DNA from: AC-32 sp963719275
GTDB taxonomy: Bacteria > Actinomycetota > Thermoleophilia > Gaiellales > Gaiellaceae
Direction of reading: 5' to 3'
DNA: 64,000 bases
NCBI GenBank assembly: GCA_963719275.1
Contig: CAVRBT010000020.1
Coordinates: 54,756-118,755, forward strand
Shown: piece after piece, positions 16,585 through 24,725 of the stretch
How positions within the stretch are numbered: the stretch's first letter is position 1
Layout: each line of letters starts with the position of its first letter
Position numbers and translations under genes: made by a program
The notes under the pieces: model-generated
Database searches by the model: none
Told to the model about the DNA's origin: nothing
The model's input: only the letters and a program-made list of their open reading frames with translations

Positions 16585-18135
16585 TCAGCCCCTCTCCAGG
16601 TAGTCGTAGGCGGGCAGCGTCAGGAACTCCTCGAACCGCTCGCCGAGCGCCACCTGCTCGAAGATCTCGCGCGCCTCGTCGACGCGCCACTCCCCCTCGC
16701 CAAGCTCGGCGCGGAACCGCTCGACCTCCTCGCCGATCACCCGTTCCACCTCGTCGCGCTCGAAGCGGCCGTGCCGCACCCACTGCCAGACCTGCGAGCG
16801 CGCGATCTCGGCGGTCGCCGTGTCCTCCATCAGGTTGAAGATGGCGACCGCGCCGGTGCCGCCGAGCCACGCGGTGAGGTAGCGGAGCGCGACCGCGACG
16901 TCGTTGCGCAGGCCGTCATCGGTCACCTCCCCGGGCGTCGAGGCGACGTCGAGCAGTTGCTTCACCGAGGCGTCGACGTCCTCGCGCAGGCGGTCGAGTT
17001 GGTTCTCGCGCTCGAACTCGGCGAACGCGACCGGGACGAGGTCGGGGTGTGCGACCCAGGTGCCGTCGAAGCCGTCACCCGCCTCGCGCTGCTTGTCCTC
17101 GCGCACCTTCGCGAGCGCGCGCTCGTTCAGCTCGGCGTCGCGGCGGCTGGGGATGAAGGCGGCCATGCCGCCCATCGCGTGGGCGCCGCGGCGGTGGCAG
17201 GTGCGCACGAGCAGCTCCGTGTACGCGCGCATGAACGGCGCAGTCATCGTCACGGCGTTGCGGTCGGGCAGGACGAACTCCGGCCGCTCGCGGAAGGTCT
17301 TGATGACGCTGAACATGTAGTCCCAGCGGCCGGCGTTGAGGCCGGCGGCGTGCTCGCGCAGCTCCCAGAGGATCTCGTCCATCTGGAACGCCGCGAGCAC
17401 GTGCTCGATCAGCACCGTCGCGCGGATCGAGCCGCGGTCGAGCTCGAGCTCGTCCTCGGCATGCGAGAAGACGTCGTTCCAGAGCCGGGCTTCGAGGTGG
17501 CTCTCGAGCTTGGGCAGGTAGAGCCACGGCCCGGCGCCGCGGTCGAGCAGCCGCTCCGCGTTGTGGAAGACGTAGAGGCCGAAGTCGAACAGGCTCGCGG
17601 AGACCGGTTCGCCGCCGTCGAGCAGGTGCCGCTCCGGCAGGTGCCAGCCGCGCGGCCGGACGAGCAGCGTCGCGACCTCGTCGTTCAGTCGGTAGGTCTT
17701 CTGCGGCGTCTCGAGCTCGATCGTGCGCTCGATCGCTGCGGTGAGGTTCGCCTGCCCCTCAACGATGTTCGGCCACGTCGGCGCGTTCGCGTCCTCGAAA
17801 TCGGCCATGAACATGCGCGCGCCGGAGTTGAGCGCGTTGATCACCATCTTGCGGTCGGTCGGGCCGGTGATCTCGACGCGGCGGTCGCGCAGCCCGGGCG
17901 GCACGGGCTCGATCGTCCAGTCGCCCTCGCGCACGTCGCGCGTCTCCGGGAGGAACCCCGGCAGCTCACCCGCCGCGATCCGCTCGCGCCGAGCGGCACG
18001 CGCGTCGAGCAGCTCGCGCCGCCGCGGCCCGAAGCGCTCCTGAAGGCCGGCGACGAAGGCGACCGCGTCGGGCGTCAGGACCTCGTCCGCGCGCGGCGCA
18101 CCGGCGCGCAGTTCTGTCGTGGTCGCAGCGATCAC
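16585..18135 (-). CDS. aceB: Malate synthase A
   Basis: The 516-residue enzyme condenses glyoxylate with acetyl-CoA to malate. It carries the malate synthase A signature around GLNAGRWDYMFSVIK, and MFMADFEDANAPTWPN with its metal-binding acidic residues. Length fits form A rather than the longer G form. GTG at 18135 overlaps the stop of the small upstream gene (GTGA), and the sequence upstream in this frame is not conserved. It is the first enzyme gene of the operon with isocitrate lyase and the GntR regulator. Confidence 0.96.
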   Translation of the reverse strand: MIAATTTELRAGAPRADEVLTPDAVAFVAGLQERFGPRRRELLDARAARRERIAAGELPGFLPETRDVREGDWTIEPVPPGLRDRRVEITGPTDRKMVINALNSGARMFMADFEDANAPTWPNIVEGQANLTAAIERTIELETPQKTYRLNDEVATLLVRPRGWHLPERHLLDGGEPVSASLFDFGLYVFHNAERLLDRGAGPWLYLPKLESHLEARLWNDVFSHAEDELELDRGSIRATVLIEHVLAAFQMDEILWELREHAAGLNAGRWDYMFSVIKTFRERPEFVLPDRNAVTMTAPFMRAYTELLVRTCHRRGAHAMGGMAAFIPSRRDAELNERALAKVREDKQREAGDGFDGTWVAHPDLVPVAFAEFERENQLDRLREDVDASVKQLLDVASTPGEVTDDGLRNDVAVALRYLTAWLGGTGAVAIFNLMEDTATAEIARSQVWQWVRHGRFERDEVERVIGEEVERFRAELGEGEWRVDEAREIFEQVALGERFEEFLTLPAYDYLERG

Positions 18136-18320
18136 TCGTTGTCGTGGTCCCGCTCGCAGAAGTCCGGACACGTGCAGGGAGCGGTCTCGGCGGCGGTCAG
18201 GACGTACCGGGAACGGGGGCTGGAGGCGCGGCCGCGGACGATCCGCACGTGGCTGACCCCGTTGCCGTTCGCCGCGTCGTTCCGCTGGCTGGGCCGGATC
18301 TTCGAGAGCAGGCGGTTCAT
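18132..18320 (-). CDS. 62-residue Cys-motif protein leading the glyoxylate operon
   Basis: The ATG at 18320 follows AAAGGA by about 8 bases; a further in-frame ATG at 18359 lies inside the putative operator region and is less likely. The product is basic, then ends in CTCPDFCERDHDNE, a compact CxCxxxC knuckle with acidic and His residues that resembles half of a SWIM-type zinc motif. The stop overlaps the malate synthase GTG by 4 bases, so the two are translationally coupled. I know no named family. It could bind metal or nucleic acid, or serve as a leader that tunes aceB translation. Confidence 0.55.
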   Translation of the reverse strand: MNRLLSKIRPSQRNDAANGNGVSHVRIVRGRASSPRSRYVLTAAETAPCTCPDFCERDHDNE

Positions 18321-18336
18321 GTGGCCATCCTTTCTT

Positions 18337-18410
18337 GTTTCGGATCCGAAGTCGAGCACAACTGTACCGTTTCTGGCCGGACGGCCAGTAGAGCATACAG
18401 TTTCGGATCC
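18337..18410. promoter_or_regulatory. Probable operator cluster of the glyoxylate operon
   Basis: GTTTCGGATCC occurs twice in the same orientation (18337-18347 and 18400-18410). The first copy extends to the perfect 12-base palindrome TTCGGATCCGAA at 18339-18350. Between them lies the perfect inverted repeat CTGGCCG-GA-CGGCCAG (18373-18388). All sit just upstream of the first start of the aceB/aceA/gntR operon and of the divergent small gene at 18449. This is a plausible binding region for the operon's GntR regulator or another repressor; the protein is not identified by sequence alone. Confidence 0.5.
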
Positions 18411-18448
18411 AAGAACCAGCTCGTTCGTCGTGGCTTATAGTCGGCCGC

Positions 18449-18607
18449 GTGCTCGACCCCGCACTGGCCGCCCTCCTCCTCGCGCTCGCCTTCGCGGGAC
18501 TACTCTCCCTTCCGGGCCTGCGCAAGGCGGCGCGGCGAGCCGAGCGGTTTTGCGCGACCTGCGGCCGGCTGAAGATCCTCGGCGAGCGGACGTGCGACTG
18601 CGACTGA
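18449..18607 (+). CDS. 52-residue membrane protein with CxxC and CxC motifs
   Basis: The GTG at 18449 opens a 52-residue frame: a hydrophobic helix (ALAALLLALAFAGLLSLPGL, residues 5-24), a basic stretch, then C35xxC38 and C49xC51 at the very end. This helix-plus-zinc-knuckle layout matches the 51-residue gene at 9516-9671. Its end overlaps the next gene (start 18592) by 16 bases, so it heads a short three-gene membrane operon. Function is unknown; metal binding is inferred from the cysteines. Confidence 0.55.
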   Translation: MLDPALAALLLALAFAGLLSLPGLRKAARRAERFCATCGRLKILGERTCDCD

Positions 18608-18786
18608 GCTTCGACCGTCCTAGCCGTCGCGACCTGGCCGTCTTCGGCGGCTACTGCATCGCGGGCGGGGTGTACATCGCGATCGGCGTCACGTGGATCG
18701 ACTTCCTGCTCTCGTTCTGGGTCGCGCTCGGCTACCTGCTGCTGACCGCCTGGCTGCTCCCGACGCTGCTGAGGAGGCTGGCGTGA
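18592..18786 (+). CDS. 64-residue two-helix membrane protein
   Basis: From GTG at 18592 the frame reads a short basic N-terminus (RLSFDRPSRRD) and two hydrophobic helices (GGYCIAGGVYIAIGV and FWVALGYLLLTAWLLPTLL) before a terminal RRLA. The stop overlaps the next gene's GTG by 4 bases (GTGA), indicating translational coupling with the DUF457-like hydrolase. There is no recognisable family motif. It may be a small subunit or assembly partner of the downstream membrane protein. Confidence 0.6.
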   Translation: MRLRLSFDRPSRRDLAVFGGYCIAGGVYIAIGVTWIDFLLSFWVALGYLLLTAWLLPTLLRRLA

Positions 18787-19502
18787 GCTGGGCCGCACAC
18801 GACCTCGAGCCGTACGCGATCCAGAGGCACATGCGCCTGAAGGTCGCGTTCGTGCCGCTGCTGATCGGCTCGTACGCGCCGGACATGATGACCAAGTGGT
18901 TCGTCTACGGCGTCCACATCGGCCCGTGGGACCTGAAGGCATCCGACCCGGCGCAGTTCCACCGCGGGTGGCCGGGGTTCGGATTCACGCACTCGCTGAT
19001 CTACGGCCTGGTGATCGGGCTGATCATCTGGAAGGTCTTCGGCTCGAAGCTCTGGGGCGTCAGCTTCTGCATCGGGCAGTTCGCGCACGCGATCACCGAC
19101 GCCGGAGACACCGTCGGGACGATGCTGTTCTTCCCCTGGACGTTCCACTTCCACATCGACGCGTGGGCGTACGCCGGGCAGACGGGGCGCATGACCGACG
19201 CCGCCGCCTACTTCAGCGGCCTCGGCGCGATGTGGGACCTGGTCTTCGTCGTGTACGGCCTCTACAGCTGGCGGGTGCTGACGAGTGCGTACTTCGACAA
19301 CGTTATCTACCGTGCGGACGCCTTCTGGCCGTGGTTGAACCGCGCCGTTCCGCGCGGTGCGCTCATCGTCCTCTACCGCGCCGCGTTCTTCTACGGCACC
19401 TCGCGCTGGATCGCGTGGACGATCTGGGCGCACGTGATCCACCACTACCCGTACGACCTCAGCTGGGGCGGGCCGCACTGGGTGCCCGCAGCGCACCCGT
19501 GA
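18783..19502 (+). CDS. Membrane protein resembling YdjM-type metal-dependent hydrolases
   Basis: The 239-residue protein has four or more helices with conserved-looking polar residues: FTHSLIYGL, QFAHAITDAGDT and FPWTFHFHIDAW. The THS and HAITDAGD blocks recall the YdjM/DUF457 inner-membrane hydrolase family, in which His and Asp residues bind a metal. GTG at 18783 is coupled to the preceding two-helix gene. Its final 44 bases overlap the end of the convergent metal-transport permease. Catalysis has not been shown for most of this family, so the assignment is tentative. Confidence 0.58.
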   Translation: MSWAAHDLEPYAIQRHMRLKVAFVPLLIGSYAPDMMTKWFVYGVHIGPWDLKASDPAQFHRGWPGFGFTHSLIYGLVIGLIIWKVFGSKLWGVSFCIGQFAHAITDAGDTVGTMLFFPWTFHFHIDAWAYAGQTGRMTDAAAYFSGLGAMWDLVFVVYGLYSWRVLTSAYFDNVIYRADAFWPWLNRAVPRGALIVLYRAAFFYGTSRWIAWTIWAHVIHHYPYDLSWGGPHWVPAAHP

Positions 19503-20301
19503 CCGCACGGCCCGCGAGCACTGCGAGGAACGTCGCCACGAGTGCCGCGGCCACCGATGCGCCCGCCGCAGTGTTCGCGTAGTACGAGAGGTAGAGGCCG
19601 GCCACTGCTGCGGCCACGGCGACGCCGGCAGCGAGCGCCATCATCGGTGCCATCCGCCGGACGAGCAGTCTGGCGGTAGCGGCGGGGCCGATCACGACGG
19701 CGAGCACGAGCAGGTTCCCGAGCGCCTGCACGCCGACGAGAAGCGCCGCAGCAACGAGCACGAGGAGCACCGCGTCCGCAACACTTGCTCGCGCTCCGAA
19801 GGCGGCCGCGTTGACGCGGTCGAAGCCGACGAGAAGCAGGGGCCGATGCACGAGCGCGAGCGCTCCAAGCGACGCAGCTGCGACGGCCGCGGTCGTAACG
19901 AGGTCGCCGCGAGTGACCCCCAGGGGATCGCCGAACAGAAGTCCCGCAAGGCCGGGCGGCGAACTCGGAGCCAGCGCGAGCAGCACCCCAAGCCCGAACA
20001 GCGTGGTGGTCACGATCGCCACGGAGGCGTCGCGGCCGATCCCGGGCACCTGGGAGGCGACCGCGATTGCCAGCGCCGCGCCGGCAAGACCGACCGCGGC
20101 GCCCGCGACGAGCGGCAGGCCGAAAAGCGCTGCGCCCACGAGCCCGGGCAGGAGCGCATGCGCGAGCGACTCGGCGCTGTACGAGAAGCCGTGAAAGACG
20201 ACCCAGCAGCCGAGGGCGCCGCCGACCAGCCCGACGAGCGCGAGCTCGAGGAACGCCCGCTGCACGAGCCCCTGCTGCCACGGCTCCAAGAGGGCGTGCA
20301 T
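19459..20301 (-). CDS. Zinc/manganese ABC permease (second permease of the system)
   Basis: The 280-residue integral membrane protein has about eight helices and belongs to the ABC-3 (ZnuB/TroC) family; ALLPGLVGAALFGLPL and GVQALGNLLVLAVVIGPAATARLL are typical. It imports Zn or Mn with the ATPase and binding protein encoded upstream. The ATG at 20301 shares one base with the ATPase stop (TGATG). The cluster thus has two permeases: this free-standing one and the one fused to the binding protein at 21037-22761. They probably form a heterodimeric channel. Confidence 0.92.
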   Translation of the reverse strand: MHALLEPWQQGLVQRAFLELALVGLVGGALGCWVVFHGFSYSAESLAHALLPGLVGAALFGLPLVAGAAVGLAGAALAIAVASQVPGIGRDASVAIVTTTLFGLGVLLALAPSSPPGLAGLLFGDPLGVTRGDLVTTAAVAAASLGALALVHRPLLLVGFDRVNAAAFGARASVADAVLLVLVAAALLVGVQALGNLLVLAVVIGPAATARLLVRRMAPMMALAAGVAVAAAVAGLYLSYYANTAAGASVAAALVATFLAVLAGRAVTGALRAPSAARPS

Positions 20302-21049
20302 CAGTGATGGTGCGCCGGCAGGATCGCCGACTGCGCCCCGTCCCCGTCCGAGACCGTGACGATCGCTTCGCCGTACGTCCTTTCGAGCACCGCCCTCGTC
20401 AGGGTCTCGTCCGGTGGCCCGAAGGCGATCTGCCGCTGGTTGAGGCAGAGCACGCGGTCGCAGCCTCGCGCCTGATCGATGTCGTGGGTCGAGATCAGAA
20501 TCCCCCGTCCCTCTGCCGCGAGCTGCCGGATCAGGCGCTCTAGCAGTTCCCCGCTCGGGCGGTCGACGCCGATGAACGGCTCGTCGAGCAGCAGCACGGG
20601 AGCCTCCTGTACGAGTGCCCGAGCGAACAGCACTCGCTGCCGCTGCCCGCCGGAGAGCGCGCCGAACGAACTGCCCGCGAGCTCGCCCAGCCCGACCCGC
20701 TCGAGCGCCGACCTTGCGCGCCTCCGCTCCGAGCGTGGCAGCGGCCGCCACCAGGGAATCCGGGTGAGCGTCCCCATCAACGCGACGTCGAGCGCGGTGA
20801 CCGGGTAGTCCAGTCGCGAGCGCTCCGTCTGTGGAAGGAACCCACACCGGCCCCGACCTTGAACCCTCCCGCCGCGGGCGGGAGTAATCCCAATAGCACC
20901 CGGAAGAGCGTCGACTTTCCGCCTCCGTTCGGGCCGAGCACGCCGATCCGCTCGCCCCGTCGTAGCGCGAAGGCGACGTCCTCGAGCACCACCTGCGTGC
21001 CATAGGCGGCCGCGAGCCCGTCGGTCTCCACCAGCGTCAGATCCGGCAC
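20301..21049 (-). pseudogene. Zinc/manganese ABC transporter ATPase, frame broken by one base
   Basis: The first part (GTG at 21049) has Walker A GPNGGGKST and continues to LPPAAGG. The second part, in another frame, has the signature LSGGQRQRV, Walker B VLLLDEPFIGVD and the switch HD motif to the stop at 20301, ending in HHH. If one C is added to the CCC run at 20841-20843, the frame reads on without interruption (GFLPQTERSRLDYPVTALDV), giving about 249 codons, the normal ZnuC length. Everything needed for activity is otherwise present, so an assembly indel is at least as likely as inactivation. The start overlaps the fused permease/binding-protein gene by 13 bases. Confidence 0.8.
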
Positions 21050-22761
21050 TTGACCGTTCCTCCGCTGAAGCCGTCGGCCATCCGCTCGGCGTTGGCGCCC
21101 TCCATGCCGATGTAGGTCGCGCCGGGCGAGCTGGCCGGGCCGAGTGTGTCGCCGTAGAGCACTAGGTCAGATCGCGCTCCCGTTTCTCGCGCGACGGCCT
21201 CGGCGAGCCTCGGGTTCAGCGAGCTCTCGGGAAACACCGCATGGACGTGCTCTCGGCGAATGAGGTCGATCAGCTGCGCAGTCTCGCCGACCGAGGGCTG
21301 GGCCTGACTGGTCTGCGACGGGATGATCGCGCCGACCACGCGGATGCCGTAGCGAGCGGCGAAGTAGTTGAACGCATCGTGGTCGGTGACGAGCTCGCGC
21401 TCCGCCTTCGGAACCCGGCCCAAGCAGGCGGCGATCCGCTGGTCGAGCGCCCGTAGTCGGGCGACGTAGGCGTCGGCGCGTCGAGCGAACGCCGCCCGGT
21501 CAGCCGGTTTCGCCGCAGCGAGCGCGCGCTCGATGCGCTGCACCGCCGCGACGGCGTTCCGCGGGTCGTGCCACCAATGCGGGTCGAAGCGCGACGCCTC
21601 GGGGCCTGAGCTCTCACCCGCGAGCCGGACCGGCACAGAGGCTCCGAGGTCGACCACGGTCGGGTGGTTTCCCGAGCTCGAGACGACCTTGTCCATCCAA
21701 TGGTCGAGCCGGTCGCCGTTCTCGAGCACGAGGTCGGCCACTGCCGTCGCCTGCACATCGGACGGGCGCGGCTCGTACTCGTGCGGATCGGTGTTCGGCT
21801 GGAGGAGCTGATGGACCGCGGCGTCCGGTCCGCCCACGATCCGGGCCCACTCGCCGATCTGGGTGGTCGTCGCGACGATGTCGAGCTGCTTCGAGCCTCC
21901 CGTGCTGGAGCCGCAGCCGGCAAGCGCCAAGGCGGCGAGCGCCAGCGCGAAGCCGCGCCGCCCGAGAGCTGTGCGAGCCAAGGCGACGACGGCGAACACG
22001 CTCCCCGAGAGGACGGCGATGGCGGCACCCGGCGGCACATTCGCCTCCACCGAGAGCCAGAGCCCGGCGACGCCCTCGAGCGCCGCGAGCGCGATAGCTC
22101 CGAGCTGGAGCGTCGAGACGCGTCGCGTCACGAGCCGCACCGTCGCAGCGGGGACGACGAAGAGCGCAGCCACCAACAGCGCTCCCGTCGCCGCGAGCGC
22201 CGCCACCACCGACAGCGCGACCAGGCCGAGCAGCACGAGCTCAGGCACCCGCGAGCGGACTCCGAGCGCGCGGGCATCTTGTGGCTCGAATCCGGTGGCG
22301 AGCCACGGGCGAGAGAGCGGAAGGCCGAGCGCGACGACGAGCAGACTCGTCCCGGCCGCGACGGCGTGGTCGCCGGGGCCGATGGCGAGGAGGCTGCCGA
22401 AGAGAAGCGATTCGACCGAGGATGAGGAATGGAAGACGTCGCTCGCGAGGATCACGCCGAGCGCGAGCGCCCCGGTCAGCATGAGCCCGGCGATGCTGTC
22501 CTCGCCCGTGTCGCGGGCACGGCCGATCCGCTCCGTGCAGAGCGCGAAGACGAACGCGGCCCCAAGCGCTCCAGTTAGCGCCGGTGCGCCCAGCCCGTCC
22601 GCGAGCACGAGTCCAGGGAACGACGCCGCCGCCACGGCATGCGAGTAGAACGACAGGCCGCGCAAGACGATCCACGCCCCGAGCAGTCCTGCCGCAGGCG
22701 CCAGCAACAGCACCTCGACGAGGCCGTCCTGGACGAACGGATAGCGGAAAGGCTCGAGCAC
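21037..22761 (-). CDS. Fused metal ABC permease and TroA/ZnuA-type binding protein
   Basis: One 574-residue chain joins two proteins normally made separately. Residues 1-265 are an ABC-3 permease with about eight helices. Residues 270-283 are a lipoprotein-like signal ending in LALAGC (Cys283), and 290-574 are a Zn/Mn binding protein. Likely ligands are H327 (DPHEYE), H395 or H398 (DPHWWHDP), H461 (TDHDAFNYF) and D538 (YGDTLG), a three-His-plus-Asp set as in TroA. No stop occurs in any forward frame over 22020-21841, so a single indel would not separate them. An internal TTG at 21981 could also yield a free lipoprotein. The start is GTG. Confidence 0.85.
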   Translation of the reverse strand: MLEPFRYPFVQDGLVEVLLLAPAAGLLGAWIVLRGLSFYSHAVAAASFPGLVLADGLGAPALTGALGAAFVFALCTERIGRARDTGEDSIAGLMLTGALALGVILASDVFHSSSSVESLLFGSLLAIGPGDHAVAAGTSLLVVALGLPLSRPWLATGFEPQDARALGVRSRVPELVLLGLVALSVVAALAATGALLVAALFVVPAATVRLVTRRVSTLQLGAIALAALEGVAGLWLSVEANVPPGAAIAVLSGSVFAVVALARTALGRRGFALALAALALAGCGSSTGGSKQLDIVATTTQIGEWARIVGGPDAAVHQLLQPNTDPHEYEPRPSDVQATAVADLVLENGDRLDHWMDKVVSSSGNHPTVVDLGASVPVRLAGESSGPEASRFDPHWWHDPRNAVAAVQRIERALAAAKPADRAAFARRADAYVARLRALDQRIAACLGRVPKAERELVTDHDAFNYFAARYGIRVVGAIIPSQTSQAQPSVGETAQLIDLIRREHVHAVFPESSLNPRLAEAVARETGARSDLVLYGDTLGPASSPGATYIGMEGANAERMADGFSGGTVKCRI

Positions 22762-22770
22762 TCGGTCAAA

Positions 22771-22794
22771 TAATAATGAGAATCGCTATTATTA
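22771..22794. promoter_or_regulatory. Fur/Zur-type operator between zinc uptake genes and repressor
   Basis: An AT-rich 24-base element, striking in this GC-rich DNA, has the arms TAATAAT and ATTATTA around a GAGAATCGCT core. It resembles Fur-family boxes (AATGAGAAT half-site). It lies 10 bases upstream of the fused permease gene on one side and 6 bases upstream of the Zur-like gene on the other, so one bound dimer could repress both. Family-level recognition is good; whether Zn, Fe or Mn is sensed is inferred from the neighbouring genes. Confidence 0.78.
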
Positions 22795-22799
22795 CTCGC

Positions 22800-23225
22800 G
22801 TGACCTGGGCCGAACACGCACACGAGGTGCTCGGCGCCGCGGGCCATCGCCGCGGCGGCGCCCGTCACGCGGTGGTGGGTCTCCTGTCCGAGGAGGAGTG
22901 CTGCCTGACGGCGCAGGAGATGCACGACCGACTCCGGGCGGCCGGACGGCCGGTCGGCGTTGCGAGCATCTACCGCGTGCTCGACCTGTTGGTCGACAAG
23001 GGGCTGGTGGAGCGGATCGACACCGGCCCGGGCAGTGCGCGCTACGAGGCACGGCACGAGAGCGGTGAGCACCACCATCACCTCGTCTGCGACGACTGCG
23101 GCAAGGTCGAGGCGTTTGCGGACGAGGAGCTCGAGCGCGCTATCCACGAGGTGCAGGAGCGGGCAGGGGCCCGTGCGCACCACATCCTCCTGCGCGGCGC
23201 CTGCACCGACTGCCGCGCCGCCTGA
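22800..23225 (+). CDS. zur: Fur-family metalloregulator, probably Zur
   Basis: The 141-residue protein has the Fur winged helix (LTAQEMHDRLRAAGRPVGVA with SIYRVLDLLVDKGLV) and the C-terminal metal-binding and dimer region with GEHHHHLVCDDCGK and GACTDC. The two CxxC pairs would hold the structural zinc, and the His cluster forms sensory sites. Being divergent from a zinc/manganese ABC system with a shared operator-like box points to Zur rather than Fur. I chose GTG at 22800 because an earlier ATG lies inside the operator. It probably represses uptake when zinc is sufficient and represses itself. Confidence 0.87.
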   Translation: MTWAEHAHEVLGAAGHRRGGARHAVVGLLSEEECCLTAQEMHDRLRAAGRPVGVASIYRVLDLLVDKGLVERIDTGPGSARYEARHESGEHHHHLVCDDCGKVEAFADEELERAIHEVQERAGARAHHILLRGACTDCRAA

Positions 23226-23258
23226 GCGCCTCTCGCGCCGCTGTGCAACCATCTTGCC

Positions 23259-24275
23259 GTGGCTCGGCGCACCCTGATCGCTGCGCTGGCGGCGGCTTCA
23301 GCGCTCGCTGTCGTGCCCTTGGCTTTCGCGGGCGGCCTGGCGGAGCTGCGCGACGCGCACGGGCGCCTGGTCGCCTCCGCCGGTCCCGGCGGGGCGTACG
23401 CAACACTCCACGACGGCGGCTGGTCCCTCCGGTTCGACTCGGCAAGCCGCAGCGCGGGCGGCGTCTCGCTGCGCGGCGTCACGATCGCGGGCGGGCTCGT
23501 TTACGCCGACCGGATCTTCGTCCCGGCCCACGGGCTGCGCGACGCGCGGATTCAGGGCCTCACCGTTAACGGCAAGGCGGTCGCGGCGCGGCCGAACACG
23601 CTCGTGCCCCTCGGCCCCGGGAGCTACCTCGTCGTGCTCCAGGAGGCGGTCGTCCCCGGCGAGGGCAGCGGCGTCGTCGGCCTGCGCGTCGTCGCCGGCG
23701 ACTCGTCGCTCGGGATCGACCCCGGCTCGCAGCTGCTCGTCGGCCTCGCCCGTGCGGCGCTGCCGCCGCAGCCGCACCACCACCGCACGGCGCACCTGTC
23801 GTGGCTCGCGCTGGGCGTCAGCGGGCATGGCGCCGACACCGGCAGCGCCGATCTCGGCCTCCCGAGAACTCAGCTGCTCGGCCTGCCGACGAACGGCACC
23901 GTCGGCGCGAAGGCGGTCCAGATCGCGATGCAGTACCTCGGCGTCCCGTACGTCTGGGGCGGCGACGACCCGCTGACGGGCTTCGACTGCTCCGGTCTGA
24001 CGATGTACGTCTACGCGCAGCTCGGGATTCCGCTGACGCACTACACCGGGTCGCAGTTCTACGAGGGCGTGCGGGTGCCGTTCTGGGCGCTGCAGCCGGG
24101 CGACCTCGTCTTCTTCGAGCCGAGCGCGCGCGGCCCGCAGCACGAGGGGATGTACATCGGGAACGGCCAGTTCATCCAGGCACCGCACGCCGGCGACGTG
24201 GTCAAGATCTCCTCGCTTTCCGAGCCCGGCTACGCCTTCGGGTTCGTCGGCGCCGTCAGGCCGTCTGGCGCCTGA
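23259..24275 (+). CDS. Exported NlpC/P60 peptidoglycan hydrolase
   Basis: The 338-residue protein has a signal peptide (residues 1-24, ending AFAGG), an unfamiliar middle region (about 26-205) with His-rich QPHHHRTAH, and a C-terminal NlpC/P60 domain (214-336). The catalytic Cys is C244 in GFDCSGL, with His residues H295 (HEGMYIG) and H310 (QAPHAGDVV). The family cuts peptide bonds in cell-wall stem peptides, usually after D-glutamate. It starts with GTG 33 bases after the Zur gene, so they could share a message. The middle region may anchor or target the enzyme. Confidence 0.92.
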   Translation: MARRTLIAALAAASALAVVPLAFAGGLAELRDAHGRLVASAGPGGAYATLHDGGWSLRFDSASRSAGGVSLRGVTIAGGLVYADRIFVPAHGLRDARIQGLTVNGKAVAARPNTLVPLGPGSYLVVLQEAVVPGEGSGVVGLRVVAGDSSLGIDPGSQLLVGLARAALPPQPHHHRTAHLSWLALGVSGHGADTGSADLGLPRTQLLGLPTNGTVGAKAVQIAMQYLGVPYVWGGDDPLTGFDCSGLTMYVYAQLGIPLTHYTGSQFYEGVRVPFWALQPGDLVFFEPSARGPQHEGMYIGNGQFIQAPHAGDVVKISSLSEPGYAFGFVGAVRPSGA

Positions 24276-24335
24276 GGCCGTCGGCAACGCGCGGCACGAT
24301 CGTGCGAGCGGGCGCAAGTCTGGCACCATGAGGCG

Positions 24336-24671
24336 GTGAGCAGCACGCCGCTTCTCTGGATCCCGACCGCCGCGTTGCTCGTCCAGGAACAGGTCGAGCG
24401 CCTGGCGCAGGGCGGTGACCTCGCCTCGGTACTCGCCGCGGAGCCACTGCTCCTCGCCGGGCTCCTGCTGCAGGTGCCGTGCGGCCTGATTGCCTTTTGG
24501 CTTTTCCGCGCGCTCCTGCGCACGGCGCTGTGGCCGGCGCTCACGCGCCGCTCGGCCCAGGCCGCACGGCTGCCGCTGGCCCGCGCGAGCCTCGCCTTCG
24601 TCTCCTCGCCGCTCCGGCCCACCCCGCTCGCGTCGCGGCACGCGGGCCGGGCTCCTCCGCTCGCCGTCTAG
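24336..24671 (+). CDS. Hypothetical membrane protein, 111 residues
   Basis: From GTG at 24336 the frame encodes two hydrophobic stretches (PLLWIPTAALLV and PLLLAGLLLQVPCGLIAFWLF) followed by a basic, Pro/Ala-rich tail. No family motif is recognised. The helices and clean placement between the NlpC/P60 gene and the excisionase-like gene support a real gene, but the tail is compositionally plain for this genome and the exact start is unsure. Confidence 0.5.
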   Translation: MSSTPLLWIPTAALLVQEQVERLAQGGDLASVLAAEPLLLAGLLLQVPCGLIAFWLFRALLRTALWPALTRRSAQAARLPLARASLAFVSSPLRPTPLASRHAGRAPPLAV

Positions 24672-24725
24672 CACTGCAGCCGCGTCGTGCGGCTGCGGAA
24701 ACGGCGAACGAAGGAGAGGCTTCTC

